Counted from the stretch's first letter, positions 48,401-58,183 are shown. The stretch is 64,000 nt of DNA from Mucor racemosus (GCA_027405735.1 JAPEHQ010000014.1:1612001-1676000), one strand, 5' to 3'. The notes: generated by a model not told the origin, from the sequence alone. Numbers and translations are program-made.

Positions 48401-50611
48401 ACCATTTTCTCGCCATTTTTCAACTTGTTTTTGAATAACAGGTCGCAATGCTTCAGCAATTGGAAATTGTCTACGACATGTATTCGCAAGTGGAGTATCT
48501 TTCTTTATGGACAATGTAATTTCACTACCAGGAATATTACAATATGCTTTAGGACTAATACTAGTATTTGCATCAATAAATGGTTTTAATTCATTCATCA
48601 TAATTTTACGTTCTTCTTCAGATCCATAAGGATCTTCATTTGGTTTATAAGGATTGGGTTCAATCTTTGGTATTTCATAACCAACACGATCTGACCAATC
48701 TGCTGCAATATTACCTAATGTAATACCAACTTTATACAATAAATCCATTCCAAATACGCAATGGACATCATCAAATAAATCAAAAACTTCAAATTTTGAA
48801 CGAACAATTTTAGAACCATAATTGATTATAAGCTCTTCTTCAGTTTGACCCTTACGATCTACTACACTGTTATTTTGTGCCAATTTAATAATACCATTTT
48901 TATTGCAAATATTTAAATTTAAAAAAGAAACTAATTGTGGTGAAATTGCACTAAATGTGCAACCAGTATCCAACAAAAACCAAGTGTTGACCTTGATGCC
49001 AGCGCTTGTTTCTAAAATAACAGGTAAATAAAGAAGACCATTAGTGTTCATATTATTATTAGGCATCTTCCTAAAATAATCACTATCAAATTGCTTACAT
49101 TCACTATCAGTATCCATCTTGGATACTTCTTTTTCAGCCTTTTTTGGTGCAATGGTAGCCACAGAAAAATGTTGGCTACTTTCATCATCAGATGAACTAT
49201 CATCAGTATCCATAGTAGCAGTGGGCGTTGGTACTATAGATTTCTTGCTTTTGTTTTTGTTATATTTTATGTTTTTTGGGTTTTTCTTACATACAGCTTT
49301 ATGATCATAGGTAAATGGTGTATACCCACAATCATAGCATTTTAAAGCTTGTCCACTTTTCTGATGAAATTGTCCAGCTCTTCTAGTTTGCTTTTTGTTA
49401 TCAAAGCCTTTACTGTAAGGTTGCTGGCGTGGATGCTTATTATTAAATTTGTAGTGACGAGAGGAACTCTGATTACTAGATTGTCGCTGTTGAACTGCAT
49501 GAATAATTCGTTGTTCGTATTCTCTCTCTTTGCGACGTTTTTCCTCCTTGTAATAAGTATCACGTCTCAACAAATCATAGACACTTCTAAGTTGCGAAAT
49601 AGCGTAATCCAAGGTATCTTTACCTTTTTCTCTAGATTGGGAAATGTTCAACGATACTGGACTATACAAGTCCATTTCCAAACCTTTTAACAAGTAATCA
49701 GTTAAGCTTGTATCTTCTGTGATACCTGCTAAATCTTTTAAAGTGATAAACTTGTCAATGTAAGCTTCCAAGCTTTCACATTTTTCTAGCTTCAAGCTTT
49801 TCAATTTGCTTAACGCAGCCTTCTTTTCTTCGGCTTCTGAAGCGCTATACTTAGCCTTCAATTTCGCCTTGAATTGACCCCAAGAAATTGTTGGATGCTG
49901 CTCAATCAACTTTCTTGTCCAATCAGCCATGCCAGTTGACATCTTAGGCTTGATGATGCGTTTCCAATGCAACTCAACATTAATGGATCTTGATTCCAAG
50001 ACATCCTCAAATTGAGTAAGACAAGCATCCATGCTTTGGAAAATAAATTTTTTTGTATTAAATTTATGGCCTTTCCATTGCATAAATGGAATGTCAGAGG
50101 GAACCATAGTCAATTCACTACTTGCAACATGATTATTAGCTACATTTTCAAACAATAAATCATAATTGTCTTTTGCCAATCTTAATTGACGTTGCAAAAA
50201 ACTTGCTTGAGTAGCAATATCACTTTTCAAAGGGTGTTGAAGCGACAGAGTGGTAGCTTTAAACAACTTAACCCTGAGCAGTTGGATTTCCTTCAACATA
50301 CGTGCTTGATGTTCCTTCCCCAAAGAAGGGCATTCATCAACCTCAAGTTGCAAATCCAATTCACTATCGCTCATGACCGTGTCATTATCATAGTGATGAG
50401 GAAGAGCGTCCTCGCTCAATTCCCTAGTAATACGAGCGTCTTCGCTCCAAGTATCACCTTCAACATGCAGAGCATCATCATTGCTCAATGCAGTGTTACC
50501 ACTTTGTCCCGAAGACAAAGATGATCCCATATCAATATTCATATCAGAAGATACAGATTGATTAGTGGTAGCAGTAGTACCAGTAGTTGCTTGTTTAATG
50601 TTGTTGTTCAT
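45437..50611 (-). CDS. Gag-Pol polyprotein with chromodomain, intact
   Basis: A single 1724-codon frame without stops. Order of parts (approximate residues): Gag with retrotransposon-gag helices (150-350); an unusual zinc-knuckle-like CYDCGYTPFTYDHKAVC (425-441); an acidic spacer; aspartic protease FLLDTGCTF (548); reverse transcriptase from VIDCRLINNAL (774) to HFIDDVTIH (876), with FIDD instead of the common YVDD/YIDD; RNase H (VVTDSSAYAIGAAMY, 1023; SKRELAAVVYAFKKF); integrase HHCC zinc site (GHFGIHAMEQVIHQ to CHKCRQ, 1285-1320); DDE core (FDLGG, GHDRGAEFH, QGNSCCEATVKSAK, 1342-1443); and a C-terminal chromodomain (YEVQAIINHRG, YLVRWKNFTEDHDSWEP, 1629-1680) expected to read histone marks and direct insertion. 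Codons look normal for the host. Probably autonomous. Confidence 0.95.
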   Translation of the reverse strand: MNNNIKQATTGTTATTNQSVSSDMNIDMGSSLSSGQSGNTALSNDDALHVEGDTWSEDARITRELSEDALPHHYDNDTVMSDSELDLQLEVDECPSLGKEHQARMLKEIQLLRVKLFKATTLSLQHPLKSDIATQASFLQRQLRLAKDNYDLLFENVANNHVASSELTMVPSDIPFMQWKGHKFNTKKFIFQSMDACLTQFEDVLESRSINVELHWKRIIKPKMSTGMADWTRKLIEQHPTISWGQFKAKLKAKYSASEAEEKKAALSKLKSLKLEKCESLEAYIDKFITLKDLAGITEDTSLTDYLLKGLEMDLYSPVSLNISQSREKGKDTLDYAISQLRSVYDLLRRDTYYKEEKRRKEREYEQRIIHAVQQRQSSNQSSSRHYKFNNKHPRQQPYSKGFDNKKQTRRAGQFHQKSGQALKCYDCGYTPFTYDHKAVCKKNPKNIKYNKNKSKKSIVPTPTATMDTDDSSSDDESSQHFSVATIAPKKAEKEVSKMDTDSECKQFDSDYFRKMPNNNMNTNGLLYLPVILETSAGIKVNTWFLLDTGCTFSAISPQLVSFLNLNICNKNGIIKLAQNNSVVDRKGQTEEELIINYGSKIVRSKFEVFDLFDDVHCVFGMDLLYKVGITLGNIAADWSDRVGYEIPKIEPNPYKPNEDPYGSEEERKIMMNELKPFIDANTSISPKAYCNIPGSEITLSIKKDTPLANTCRRQFPIAEALRPVIQKQVEKWRENGVIKRAKPNTPHNSPIFTVRKKNSDGEYTGKEHRVVIDCRLINNALDPEKLERFPLPLISDLHRKMSKHSLYTVIDLSQCFHAFKISRSSRSYLTFTYMEGLTWSFSHCPYGLTMVSSHAQKILSNLFADISDTTTHFIDDVTIHTENDLKKHTELVKIVIDRLTKANLRINTEKLHIAQKSIYILGFCLSSEGLALDPRKVSNVLDWEPTVKSSRELSSRLGLINFFRSNLPRLSMLTAPLDKLRNAPDITKVWTPEHTKLMKQLQELLVSSAVLSVPNLHYPICVVTDSSAYAIGAAMYQVIGNKIKYLGFIARSLSPSEQRWGSSKRELAAVVYAFKKFHQWLYGRRFHLFVDNRGILFLHLQPKLDRMVENYYDTIFEMDFDITFCSGINNILADTLSRLFWPYNTLVESGDKRLIKKHVNEKHLVKQDIDTKVKGKRKHVVDNVVEEKKKRKLHVVNKGKDKLKEAHDNLISCDTSVISGSPKVIIPRETSDLFNNAKLTAYVNKLKNKNEELLFCVSHLDVYETPASDEEKQTILEKTHLLGHFGIHAMEQVIHQDLNMHWKGLREDITKYISNCHKCRQFNLAKHVYHPPKQEAPEGIMDHVVFDLGGFDCTTPRGNNFILVVLDLFSRFIILRAIPDKSATTVAKELVSIFSLFGYPRIVGHDRGAEFHNKLLEKILKHAEVENRASLPFTPQGNSCCEATVKSAKTIIIKMLEGRSKDWDLYLNGTALSLNVHRSRLHGMMPFMVMFHRAPNEFKDYRGDKPTLHEREIDVEAFKKKLDLIDRIIVPAIRDQTLKTQDKDSNYFRKRHRILEKPYPIGSTVMIKNIENKNRKTDPNYEGPFYIHGITKNGSYILTDKTDTFLARDVPTQQIKLISTNDAKEDNSDVYEVQAIINHRGTPPNYEYLVRWKNFTEDHDSWEPPASFDSPDVIKHYWARVDANTQSNGKGKQAPKSINTRKIATREDKSKKMRERLLAKDVI

Positions 50612-50671
50612 TTTAGAATAAAAAATAAGATAAATTTGTGTAATAAAAGTTTTTTAGGTAGATTAAAAAAA

Positions 50672-50891
50672 TGAAATGTCAAAAGAGTCTATATAAATAA
50701 TCTTGCCAGAATATTACACTTTTATTAACAATACATCCTTTGGATGTATTTATATACATTAATTATAACTATTACTAGGGTTTTACTATCTGAGAATATG
50801 ATGTAAGTCAATGATCCACATTGATTTACTGTAACACTAATTATAGACTGTGACCTTGGATGTGAGACATAGGATGAGTATTGACATAACA
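50672..50891 (-). repeat. 5' LTR of the chromovirus
   Basis: 220 bp. On the coding strand it contains TATATAAATA as a TATA box, immediately followed by the perfect palindrome TACATCCAAAGGATGTA, then an AATAAAAGTG signal. The hairpin sits close to where the RNA 5' end should lie. Confidence 0.9.
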
Positions 50892-51664
50892 AAATGGCGG
50901 CAATAGGCTCCAGTGATGATGACCATGTTTATGTTTATGATATTGGAAACGTAAGATTAAAGCTCAATGTAAATAATCTTTAATGCAATAATTATAAAGC
51001 AAGGTTGTATTATCATCAAATAAACTATCACACAATATTAAAATGTATAAAGATTTACAGTAATAAACTTGAATCAAGTGGATACAGCATCGTAAATTTT
51101 TGAAAAATTTCTCAGGTATTATAAAATCTCTTATTTTTAAGACTTACAGGGCTTATAAGCGGAATATTAATTTAGAAAATTATTCTTGTCCAGATCATCA
51201 ATTTTGACATTTTTCCAATTTCTTTTTCTGGTTTTGCAAATCTAAAGTTAATTATACTATTAATTATAAAAACAAAAAATATACGCATATGCAAAATTTA
51301 GCGCTCTATTTGCTCAATAAAAAACAACAAAAATTTTTATTGCAAAATATTACATGAAAATCCTTTAATCAAAAAACCGTTTTTGGGCCAAAAGTGCCAA
51401 TTTTCATTACTTAACATTTAATATTAAGCTTTTATTAAATGTGTATTAGTCATGGCTACAATTTTCTCTCATAATGTAGTATATTTAAACGTTGATTTTG
51501 GTATCAAAATTTGATTTTTCTGTTTTTTGATCAAAATCATGAGTGTTGGTAAGGATAAAATGGGCCCCGAAAATATCCGCTACAAAATCTGAATTTTCAG
51601 ACTATACATGGTTAAATATAAGAAAAGTTAAAAAAAACGCATTTTTATTTAAAACTTAGATATA

Positions 51665-52070
51665 TACCATAGTGAAATACGCGTAAAAATCTGAAACATT
51701 AGCACTGAAAAATTAATACCATCTGCAAAAAATATGATATTTCCGGATACTTATTTTTGGATTAAAGCTGAACATTTCAGGTACATTATCATGTAATTTT
51801 TTCTTGGTGTTATTTAGTGGAAAAAAAGTAGATCAGGAATGAAAAGAGAGACCCAGTTTTCAAGGAAAAAGCAGTGACTTTAACGTGTTTTTGAGTCTTT
51901 CATAAGATATAGAATAAATTTAAGAATGGATAGCATAATGCGACTAGTTCTAATCTATTTGACATTGTTTAAGATATGCTCGGAAAAGTATTAGAGAGGC
52001 TACTTGTTAGAAAAAGTAGGAATTGCTCCGATTTTGATTTTGAAAATTTGGCTTTTTTCCAAGTGGCTAT
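51665..52070 (+). repeat. R2 repeat, copy c (3' part only)
   Basis: Matches 6473-6830 and 19810-20200 from GTGAAATACGCGTAAAAATCTGAAAC to GAGGCTACTTGTTAG. It abuts R1 copy 3 directly at about 51660. Confidence 0.65.
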
Positions 52071-54448
52071 ATACCTGAAGTGAACTAAACTAGATTCCCA
52101 TCATAAAATACCTAAATTGAATGTCATCTCATTGGAACCATGCTATCAAAGATAAGACTGTATAGTAGTAATAAATAACTGCATGAAGATAGCAAAGGTA
52201 TAATACTCGAATAAGAGATGACAAAATACTAAAGTAATGTGGAGTACCCCCAAATAAACATAAAAAGTACATGCTTATCAAATAGAGCAAGTAAGGGTTG
52301 TTTTGAAAGCATGATTGACAGAATGTATTTAAAGCACCGTTCTTGATCCACTAAACAACCCAGCATTTATACTCAAAAGTAATGGAATCACTGACAATTG
52401 CAATACAATTACCAGACAGTAAATAATCACCAAATAATATAAATAGAGACGTAGAGTAACCATTTTATTGCACATTATCCATATTTTAATAAAGAAGGAT
52501 TTTAACAGCACTCTTTTATCGCTTTTTCATCCCTCATTTTACTGCAATGCCTACAAAAAATTCTTAAAAAACAAGACATAGTTACTCAAGGCATCATAGC
52601 AAGGCAATGGCTCGTCTACGATAGTAACTATTATGTATCGTATAAATTTCATACGAAACTAAATCAGTCTTTGATTTTGAAAACTGCCCACTTCCAGATA
52701 CCGAAACGTTTTTTGATCTTTGGTTTGTGGCATCGAGTATTCGCCTTCAAATCTATCTATATGAATTACCTCGAATATTGTTTAAATTATGTTTTGAGAT
52801 AGCCAACTATAGAGAAATATATACTATAAGCACTGTATGGTATAAACAGAAATAAGAAATTTGTAAATCGTTTGAAATTTCAAATATTATTAAATGATCG
52901 AAAATGTAATCCATCTTACAAATATCGATAACAATAATAGCTTTTATTCAAGAAGGTATTATCAACCATGGGCCACTTATTTGAGGGGTATTTATGATGA
53001 GTTGAGGCAATTAAATGCAAATATTAGGTCTCTAAATAATTTTATTTTTTATTTTACTGGAATGTATACGAACTATTTTTGACGATGACATTGAAAAGCA
53101 TTTCATACAAGTTGTCGTGCATAAAGAAACAGCATATATAGCCTGTTCCAGAATCCAGACAATTCGCGATATGTACAACCATTATATAGATGACGTATAT
53201 ACCTACCATGTAATGTACATCATTGCCGATCAACGTATTTTCTCGCTTAGATACTTGTAATTAAACCCTCATTAGATAAATAATAAACTCAGGGCAATAG
53301 GGATAAATATAATCTGTTTATTTTGCCATATTAAGACATGTGCTACGAAATAATAAACGAGTTTATTTGTTGTAGTCACTTCACACCGTCATTTTATTCA
53401 TGCTTTAATGATCCTCATCGTGCATATCAATAATATCTTTTTTTGTTCTGGTTTTACCCAATTAAAAAAAAACCCAACCGATGTTTTTAACAGTCTTGAT
53501 GATATTACAGTGGATATAGTATATACTTGCGGTATCATTTGATTAGAAGCATTGTTCGTCAATATCAACGCGAAATCACAAAATAGCTTGATCAAAAGAA
53601 CGGTTTGAATTTATCGTACCTTGCCATCGTGAAGTGATAGATATCAATCAGAAAGGGGTATTACAGATGCACACGTGGAATATTATCAGTGTCCACAAAA
53701 CGTATTAGTATTAATGAGAAAACCAAATGATTTAAATTTGCTGTTGGTATTGATAATAAGGTGTTTGGGCTCGATAAAAATGAAGCTGCAAACGGTGGAA
53801 CTACACTAGATGCTGATTTTGTCTTGGCTAACGACAGTGATCTCTTGCCGAATCCAATTCTTTGATCCAATGGTTTATTTTTCATCATTTGCAACGTTGA
53901 TACAGCATTTCAGGTGATTATTCTCTATTCAAGCAGTCAAGGACAATCGTCACCGAAAGTGCTTTTTTGGGCGAAAAGCTGCTCTTTTTCAAATATAAAA
54001 CTGGCTATTTTCAACAATTCTGCTTTTTTAACGGGTTTCTCAACTACCTGTTCCACGGAATGCAAATACCGTGAAGATAAATAGCTAATGATATGCTATA
54101 TACCTTTCGTTATTACCAGATAATCCTGACTATGAAGAATGCAAGAGGTATGTTAGTTTTATCTTTTTGAATGATTAGTTCTTTGTATGTGTACCTAATT
54201 CCACGTACGCAAAACAAAGAAGAATAGTTCTTTGTTCGTGTCAAGTGCTTTTTTTTAATTCACCAATACATCTATTTGATAGGTATCAAACGCCCTGATA
54301 TCACTTGCATCAAGATATCCAAGTAAAAATGGCCAAGGTCCATCTAGTCTTGCTGTTCGTCGACCATATATTTGAGGAAGTATAAATGGTCGACCTACTG
54401 CTCCTGTTAACGGTTTATGAGCTAGCCGTAGAAATAGCTCATCCTGGC
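52071..54448. other. Gene-poor stretch, possible degraded LTR
   Basis: No gene recognised. 52320-52530 shows LTR-like order (TATAAATAGAGACG, then TTTTAATAAAGAAGG) but no terminal TG/CA with a duplication that I could fix. A plus-strand reading at 53690-53870 (KFAVGIDNKVFGLDKNEA) is followed by a stop and is unidentified. Other open frames are short and AT-driven. Confidence 0.4.
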
Positions 54449-54593
54449 TCCTCCAAAAATAATTGAACGCGGTTCCCTAAGGGAACAATTTATGGCCCCT
54501 CCAAAAATAATTGATCGTGGCTCCTCCAAAAATAATTGATAGTAGCCGCTGCAAGGCAATTAATCGCGGCTCCTCCAAAAATAATTGATCGTG
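54449..54593 (+). repeat. 25-bp tandem repeat, about 6 units
   Basis: Units follow CTCCTCCAAAAATAATTGATCGTGG. Three are near-perfect; one starts CCCCTCC; two (about 54474-54497 and 54546-54569) are diverged and carry small palindromes (TTCCCTAAGGGAA, CCGCTGCAAGGC). No ORF or family was recognised. Confidence 0.75.
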
Positions 54594-55790
54594 TCCTTAC
54601 CTCTCTCCTTAATATCATTAAATAAAAATATGGTTCACCATAAAAAGTATTGCAGAAGCTATTAAGAGTAAATGTTATTAGTCATTCTAGTAGTCCTATA
54701 TTGAATGAAGGAAAATAAACCTTTTATATTTGACGACATGGATATATTGGTACAGAATAAAATGGGGTAATATAAAAAAGCTTATCTTCCTTTTCATCAG
54801 ATGGCGGTCATTAATGTTGAAATCCATACATGAAGGCAGTCAATCCATAGTGTTATTTTATCAGCCTCATTATCTTCATCAAAGGGGTGTTACACTTTCA
54901 GTTGATAGAACTACAATCAAGAGTAACTTCCAAAAACCCCTAAACTGACGTTACAGGTCTCAGATTGTGTATATCTCTAAATTAAAAAAACTGCGTAAAT
55001 CATCTAGAGCTCATCTAGTTATCGCAATAACCATATCATAATGCCAGTATAATATAGGTAAATATCAAGCTATGCCATTACTAATCAAATACCATTGAAT
55101 CTGCATTTAATATACGCGACATGAGATAACCAAGTGTGGTGACGATGATGATGCGATGATGATGGGCGGAGTAAGAAGATCAACAATAGCTTAGATTGTT
55201 GAGGATTTCAAAGAGTTTTTATGTCTGATTGTGTACTTTAATAGCCTCATTTTAATAGCTGGAAATTTTTATAAACATACAAAGATCTTTATAATACTTT
55301 TTATTTTGAGAAAAACTCTTACATTTTCTCATTTTTGTTGGAACAATGTGCAAATTTTAGTTTACTCCGACAATTTTTTTGTCTAGAGGGTGGTCCATTC
55401 TATACTAGTTGTTTCAGATTTGAATTGAAATCAAATTGATGCATACTGATATTCATATCCAAAAACTTTAAATGTATATATATCATCAATTCAACTGAAA
55501 TGCATAAATAATGCAATTTATTTATAAGCCAAAAAAACTGAAAAAAAAAAATCCATTTAAAATCTCAAATTTTGACATCAGACTTGACAACAAATGTATA
55601 TCAGTCTTGATGAATGTAGACCTAAGAAAACATGTAGTTTCTAAAGATTATAATGAATCCATTTAACAATCATTACATATGAAACAGAGTCACACAATAG
55701 AGAAATGTCAAAGATATGAAAGGAGGAAAAAGGGAAGCGATACTCGATTGAAATTGCTTTGCTTCTTTTTTTTTTGAATTTTTCTATAGC
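54594..55790. other. Intergenic region, no gene recognised
   Basis: Upstream of Per1. AT-rich with a GATGATGATG microsatellite (55140-55166) and A-runs (55540-55550). The T-run at 55767-55775 immediately before the Per1 start is typical of leaders in this window. Confidence 0.5.
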
Positions 55791-56807
55791 ATGTCAAAAT
55801 ATGCATTTCTGTTTATTTTTTTATTTTGTTTGATTGCAATTGTTCAAGCATCTGTTGGGGATGAGCAGCCTTTATTTAATCATTGTGTAGACGAATGTGT
55901 TCAAGTATCATGTCCTGCACCATTAAGCTTTTCTTTGCGATTATTTAAATGGTCGTGTAAGTAAATATACAGAATTTTCTTGAATTTAGTTTCATTAATT
56001 TTTATCACCATAGGCTCAGAAAATTGTAGATATGTTTGTATGCAAGCAGCTACTGATAAAGCAATTGAAGAAGGTTTACCGGTATATCAATACTATGGAA
56101 AGTGGCCATTTTATAGATGTTTAGGTATTCAAGAACCTGCATCTGTCTTATTTTCTATAGGCAATGGACTTGTCCATGCTTATTATTTTCGTCAAATACA
56201 AAAGCAAGTACCTTCAAGCTACTTTTTCAAAGGATTTATGTTACTATATACCATCATTGGCATGAACGCATGGCTTTGGAGCACGATATTCCATTCAAGA
56301 GATACCAAATTTACCGAACTAATGGATTATTTTTCAGCCGGACTCTTGGTTTTATATAGCTTGTATTATGCCATTTTGAGAGTGTATCGACTGAAAAGTA
56401 GTACTATGATTCAAATGTTGGGTGTATTGTTTGTCTGTATGTTTGTTGTTCATGTCGGTTATTTAATCATCGTTACCTTTGATTACGTATATAATATGTA
56501 TGCAAACGTTGTTGTAGGTGGTTGTCAAATTGCTGTCTGGGTAGGGTGGTTTCTGGTACAAAACATCAAACAAACACCAGCAAGATCGTATGCTCATCTT
56601 GCAGTTATCTCAGGCATTGGGGTATCTCTTGCAATGTGCCTTGAGTTATTTGATTTTCCACCTCTTTGGAGAGTGTTTGATGCACATAGTTTATGGCATT
56701 TATCCACAATTCTGCTGTCTATTGTATGGTATAAATTTTTAATTAGAGACACACAGCATGAGACAAATACAAAATCTTACACAGCAATGAAACTGTTACC
56801 TACTTAG
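55791..56807 (+). CDS. PER1: Per1/PGAP3 GPI-anchor lipid-remodelling protein
   Basis: Two exons, 55791-55956 and 56014-56807, with a 57-bp GTAAGT...TAG intron, giving 319 aa. Per1/PGAP3 removes the sn-2 acyl chain of GPI anchors in the ER or Golgi, and belongs to the CREST superfamily of membrane hydrolases. Visible features: a signal peptide (MSKYAFLFIFLFCLIAIVQA); a cysteine-rich lumenal segment (HCVDECVQVSCPAP, WSCSENCRYVCMQ) including the CxxxC patterns of the family; YYGKWPFYRCLGIQEPASV; then about seven membrane helices. The CREST residues are present: WSTIFHSRDTKFTELMDYFSA (Ser, His, Asp) and late HSLWHLSTI (two His). Length and start agree with the family. Confidence 0.96.
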
Positions 56808-57058
56808 ATGTTTCAAAAACTCATTCAAAACCGTATTGTAAATATATAAACAAATAACAAATAATCAAATGTACAATTTAATCATAATTAAAAATCACAT
56901 CATCATCATCATATATAATATATATTTAGATTGTATTTTAATAAAAGGGTAGATAGTAAAATAGAATGTTAAGAATCTATATTACTCATCCCCAACAAAA
57001 AAATATATATGATCGAGAGAGGGGGGGGGGTGGCAGTGGTGGTTAAAAGATATTACTT

Positions 57059-57847
57059 TTAAGCGTGAGGGCCGGCTGTAGCACGACTACCAGCACCGGT
57101 ACCTTCTTTGTAAAGTTGTTGATCCCACAAATAGACACCAAGACCTTCACCAACACGATTAAGTTGAGTGACCATATCAGCCAACTTCTTGATAGCTTCG
57201 ACTTGTTCAGCCAAGTAGACACTCTCAATGAAATCACACATTTGAGGATCACCTTGACCATCAGCAATCTTGTGCAAGTTCAAAAGAGACTTGTTGACAT
57301 CTGGTTTTATAGATTAATTAGCATGCTGATAGCTGGTACTTACAACAAACACTTACCCTTTTCAAGTTGAAGAGCAGACTCAATGGCATTCTTTGCAGAT
57401 TTCCAATCAGTTTCAGGTGCTTGCAAAGCACGTAAAACAACTCTACCACCTCTGGTATTGATATAATCTAGATTGTAGTCAATATAAAAGGGACAGTAGG
57501 ATGAAACTCAGTGATAATACTAACCAATCAATTGTTGAGCATGGTCTCTTTCCTAATGATATAAATTAGTATCCATGAACACGACAACAAAATAAATACA
57601 ACTTACCTCATTAGCAGATTCACGAAAGTACTTTTCCAAACCTATTTTTAATATAGAATGTCAGATCAATTAAAGAAAAAAAAATTCTGTGTAATGTATA
57701 ATAATCTTTACCAGGTAAAGCAACAGATGAATGTTGAGCCCATGCAGCCATGGATAAGTAAACTTGAGAAGCTTGCAACTCAGTGTTAACTTGTTGATTC
57801 AAGGCTTCTTCGGATTGGCTAGCGAAATTTTGTTTGGCAAGAGACAT
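57059..57847 (-). CDS. Ferritin (ferroxidase-type iron storage protein)
   Basis: Five exons: 57712-57847, 57607-57641, 57525-57552, 57357-57467 and 57059-57300. They total 552 bp, closing to 183 aa. A four-helix ferritin with an apparently complete ferroxidase centre: Glu in NTELQASQVYLSM with its Tyr, Glu and His in ESANEERDHAQQ, Glu in ALQLEKDV, and Gln in LAEQVEAIKKL. No signal peptide, so a cytosolic cage is likely. It stores iron as ferrihydrite and limits free Fe(II). Exons 2 and 3 are only 35 and 28 bp. Ferritin is reported in Mucoromycota and other early fungi but generally not in Dikarya, which store iron in vacuoles or siderophores; this helps place the organism. A run of ten G (57021-57030) lies just past the stop. 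Confidence 0.96.
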
Positions 57848-58183
57848 TTTTTTTTAAATAACTAGAGAGTGAGTTTGACAAATTGGTTTAATGTAAGAAA
57901 GTTTGTAAAGAAAAAAAGAAATATAATTTAGAAAGGATTATCGAGTATTTATTGATGTTTCAATATCCATTTGATTGGTTACACCATACGGTGGTATATA
58001 CTAACAAAAGGGACAGTTTTTCCTAATCATTTATGATTTAACGCATTGGTTGTACAACATTAATCAAACAGGAAGGCGGCCTATCTCGGGTAACAGCTCC
58101 GGGTACATGTCAAATCGAGAGTTGAGTAACACAACCAAAACATCCTCCAGATAAACAAATATATATGCAAACTCTTTTTATTA
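57848..58183. other. Ferritin promoter and aminotransferase 3' end
   Basis: 336 bp between the ferritin start and the aminotransferase stop; both genes are on the minus strand. A-rich near the ferritin ATG. I see GATAAA-free sequence, apart from the 57938 GATTATCG patch, a possible GATA-factor site. No gene. Confidence 0.35.

Larger units (their letters stand above)
44914..50891 (-). mobile_element. Complete chromovirus (Ty3/Gypsy LTR retrotransposon)
   Basis: A 5978-bp element in minus orientation with 220-bp LTRs at 50672-50891 (5') and 44914-45133 (3'). I found one difference between them (position 45070 versus 50828, T/C), implying a recent insertion. Ends are TGTTATGTC...GACATTTCA on the coding strand, and the target duplication is AAATG (44909-44913 and 50892-50896). 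A purine-rich tract (GGTGTGGGGTGGTG on the minus strand, 45134-45147) abuts the 3' LTR. The 60-nt leader (50612-50671) begins with T-rich sequence showing no obvious tRNA-complementary primer site. One long ORF is present, as in Tf1-like elements. Confidence 0.96.
43115..50950 (+). pseudogene. Dynein intermediate-chain fragment, R1 copy 3, split by two transposons
   Basis: Pieces at 43115-43211, 44857-44913 and 50897-50950 together cover the fragment seen at 35000-35231. The first piece has a TAA in the QFNLWNLN block. The second reads GSGKALNKLASDKEG, and the third DDHVYVYDIGN. The breaks coincide with the TA of the Tc1-like element and the AAATG duplication of the chromovirus. Confidence 0.7.
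41093..51660 (+). repeat. R1 large duplicated unit, copy 3 (heavily interrupted)
   Basis: Without the family A solo LTR (42128-42656), the Tc1-like element (43212-44856) and the chromovirus (44914-50891), the remainder matches the reverse complement of 4446-1220 in one run, and 50960-51640 match 35270-36410. The target sites of all three insertions are identified, so the original unit can be followed without gaps. Confidence 0.75.
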
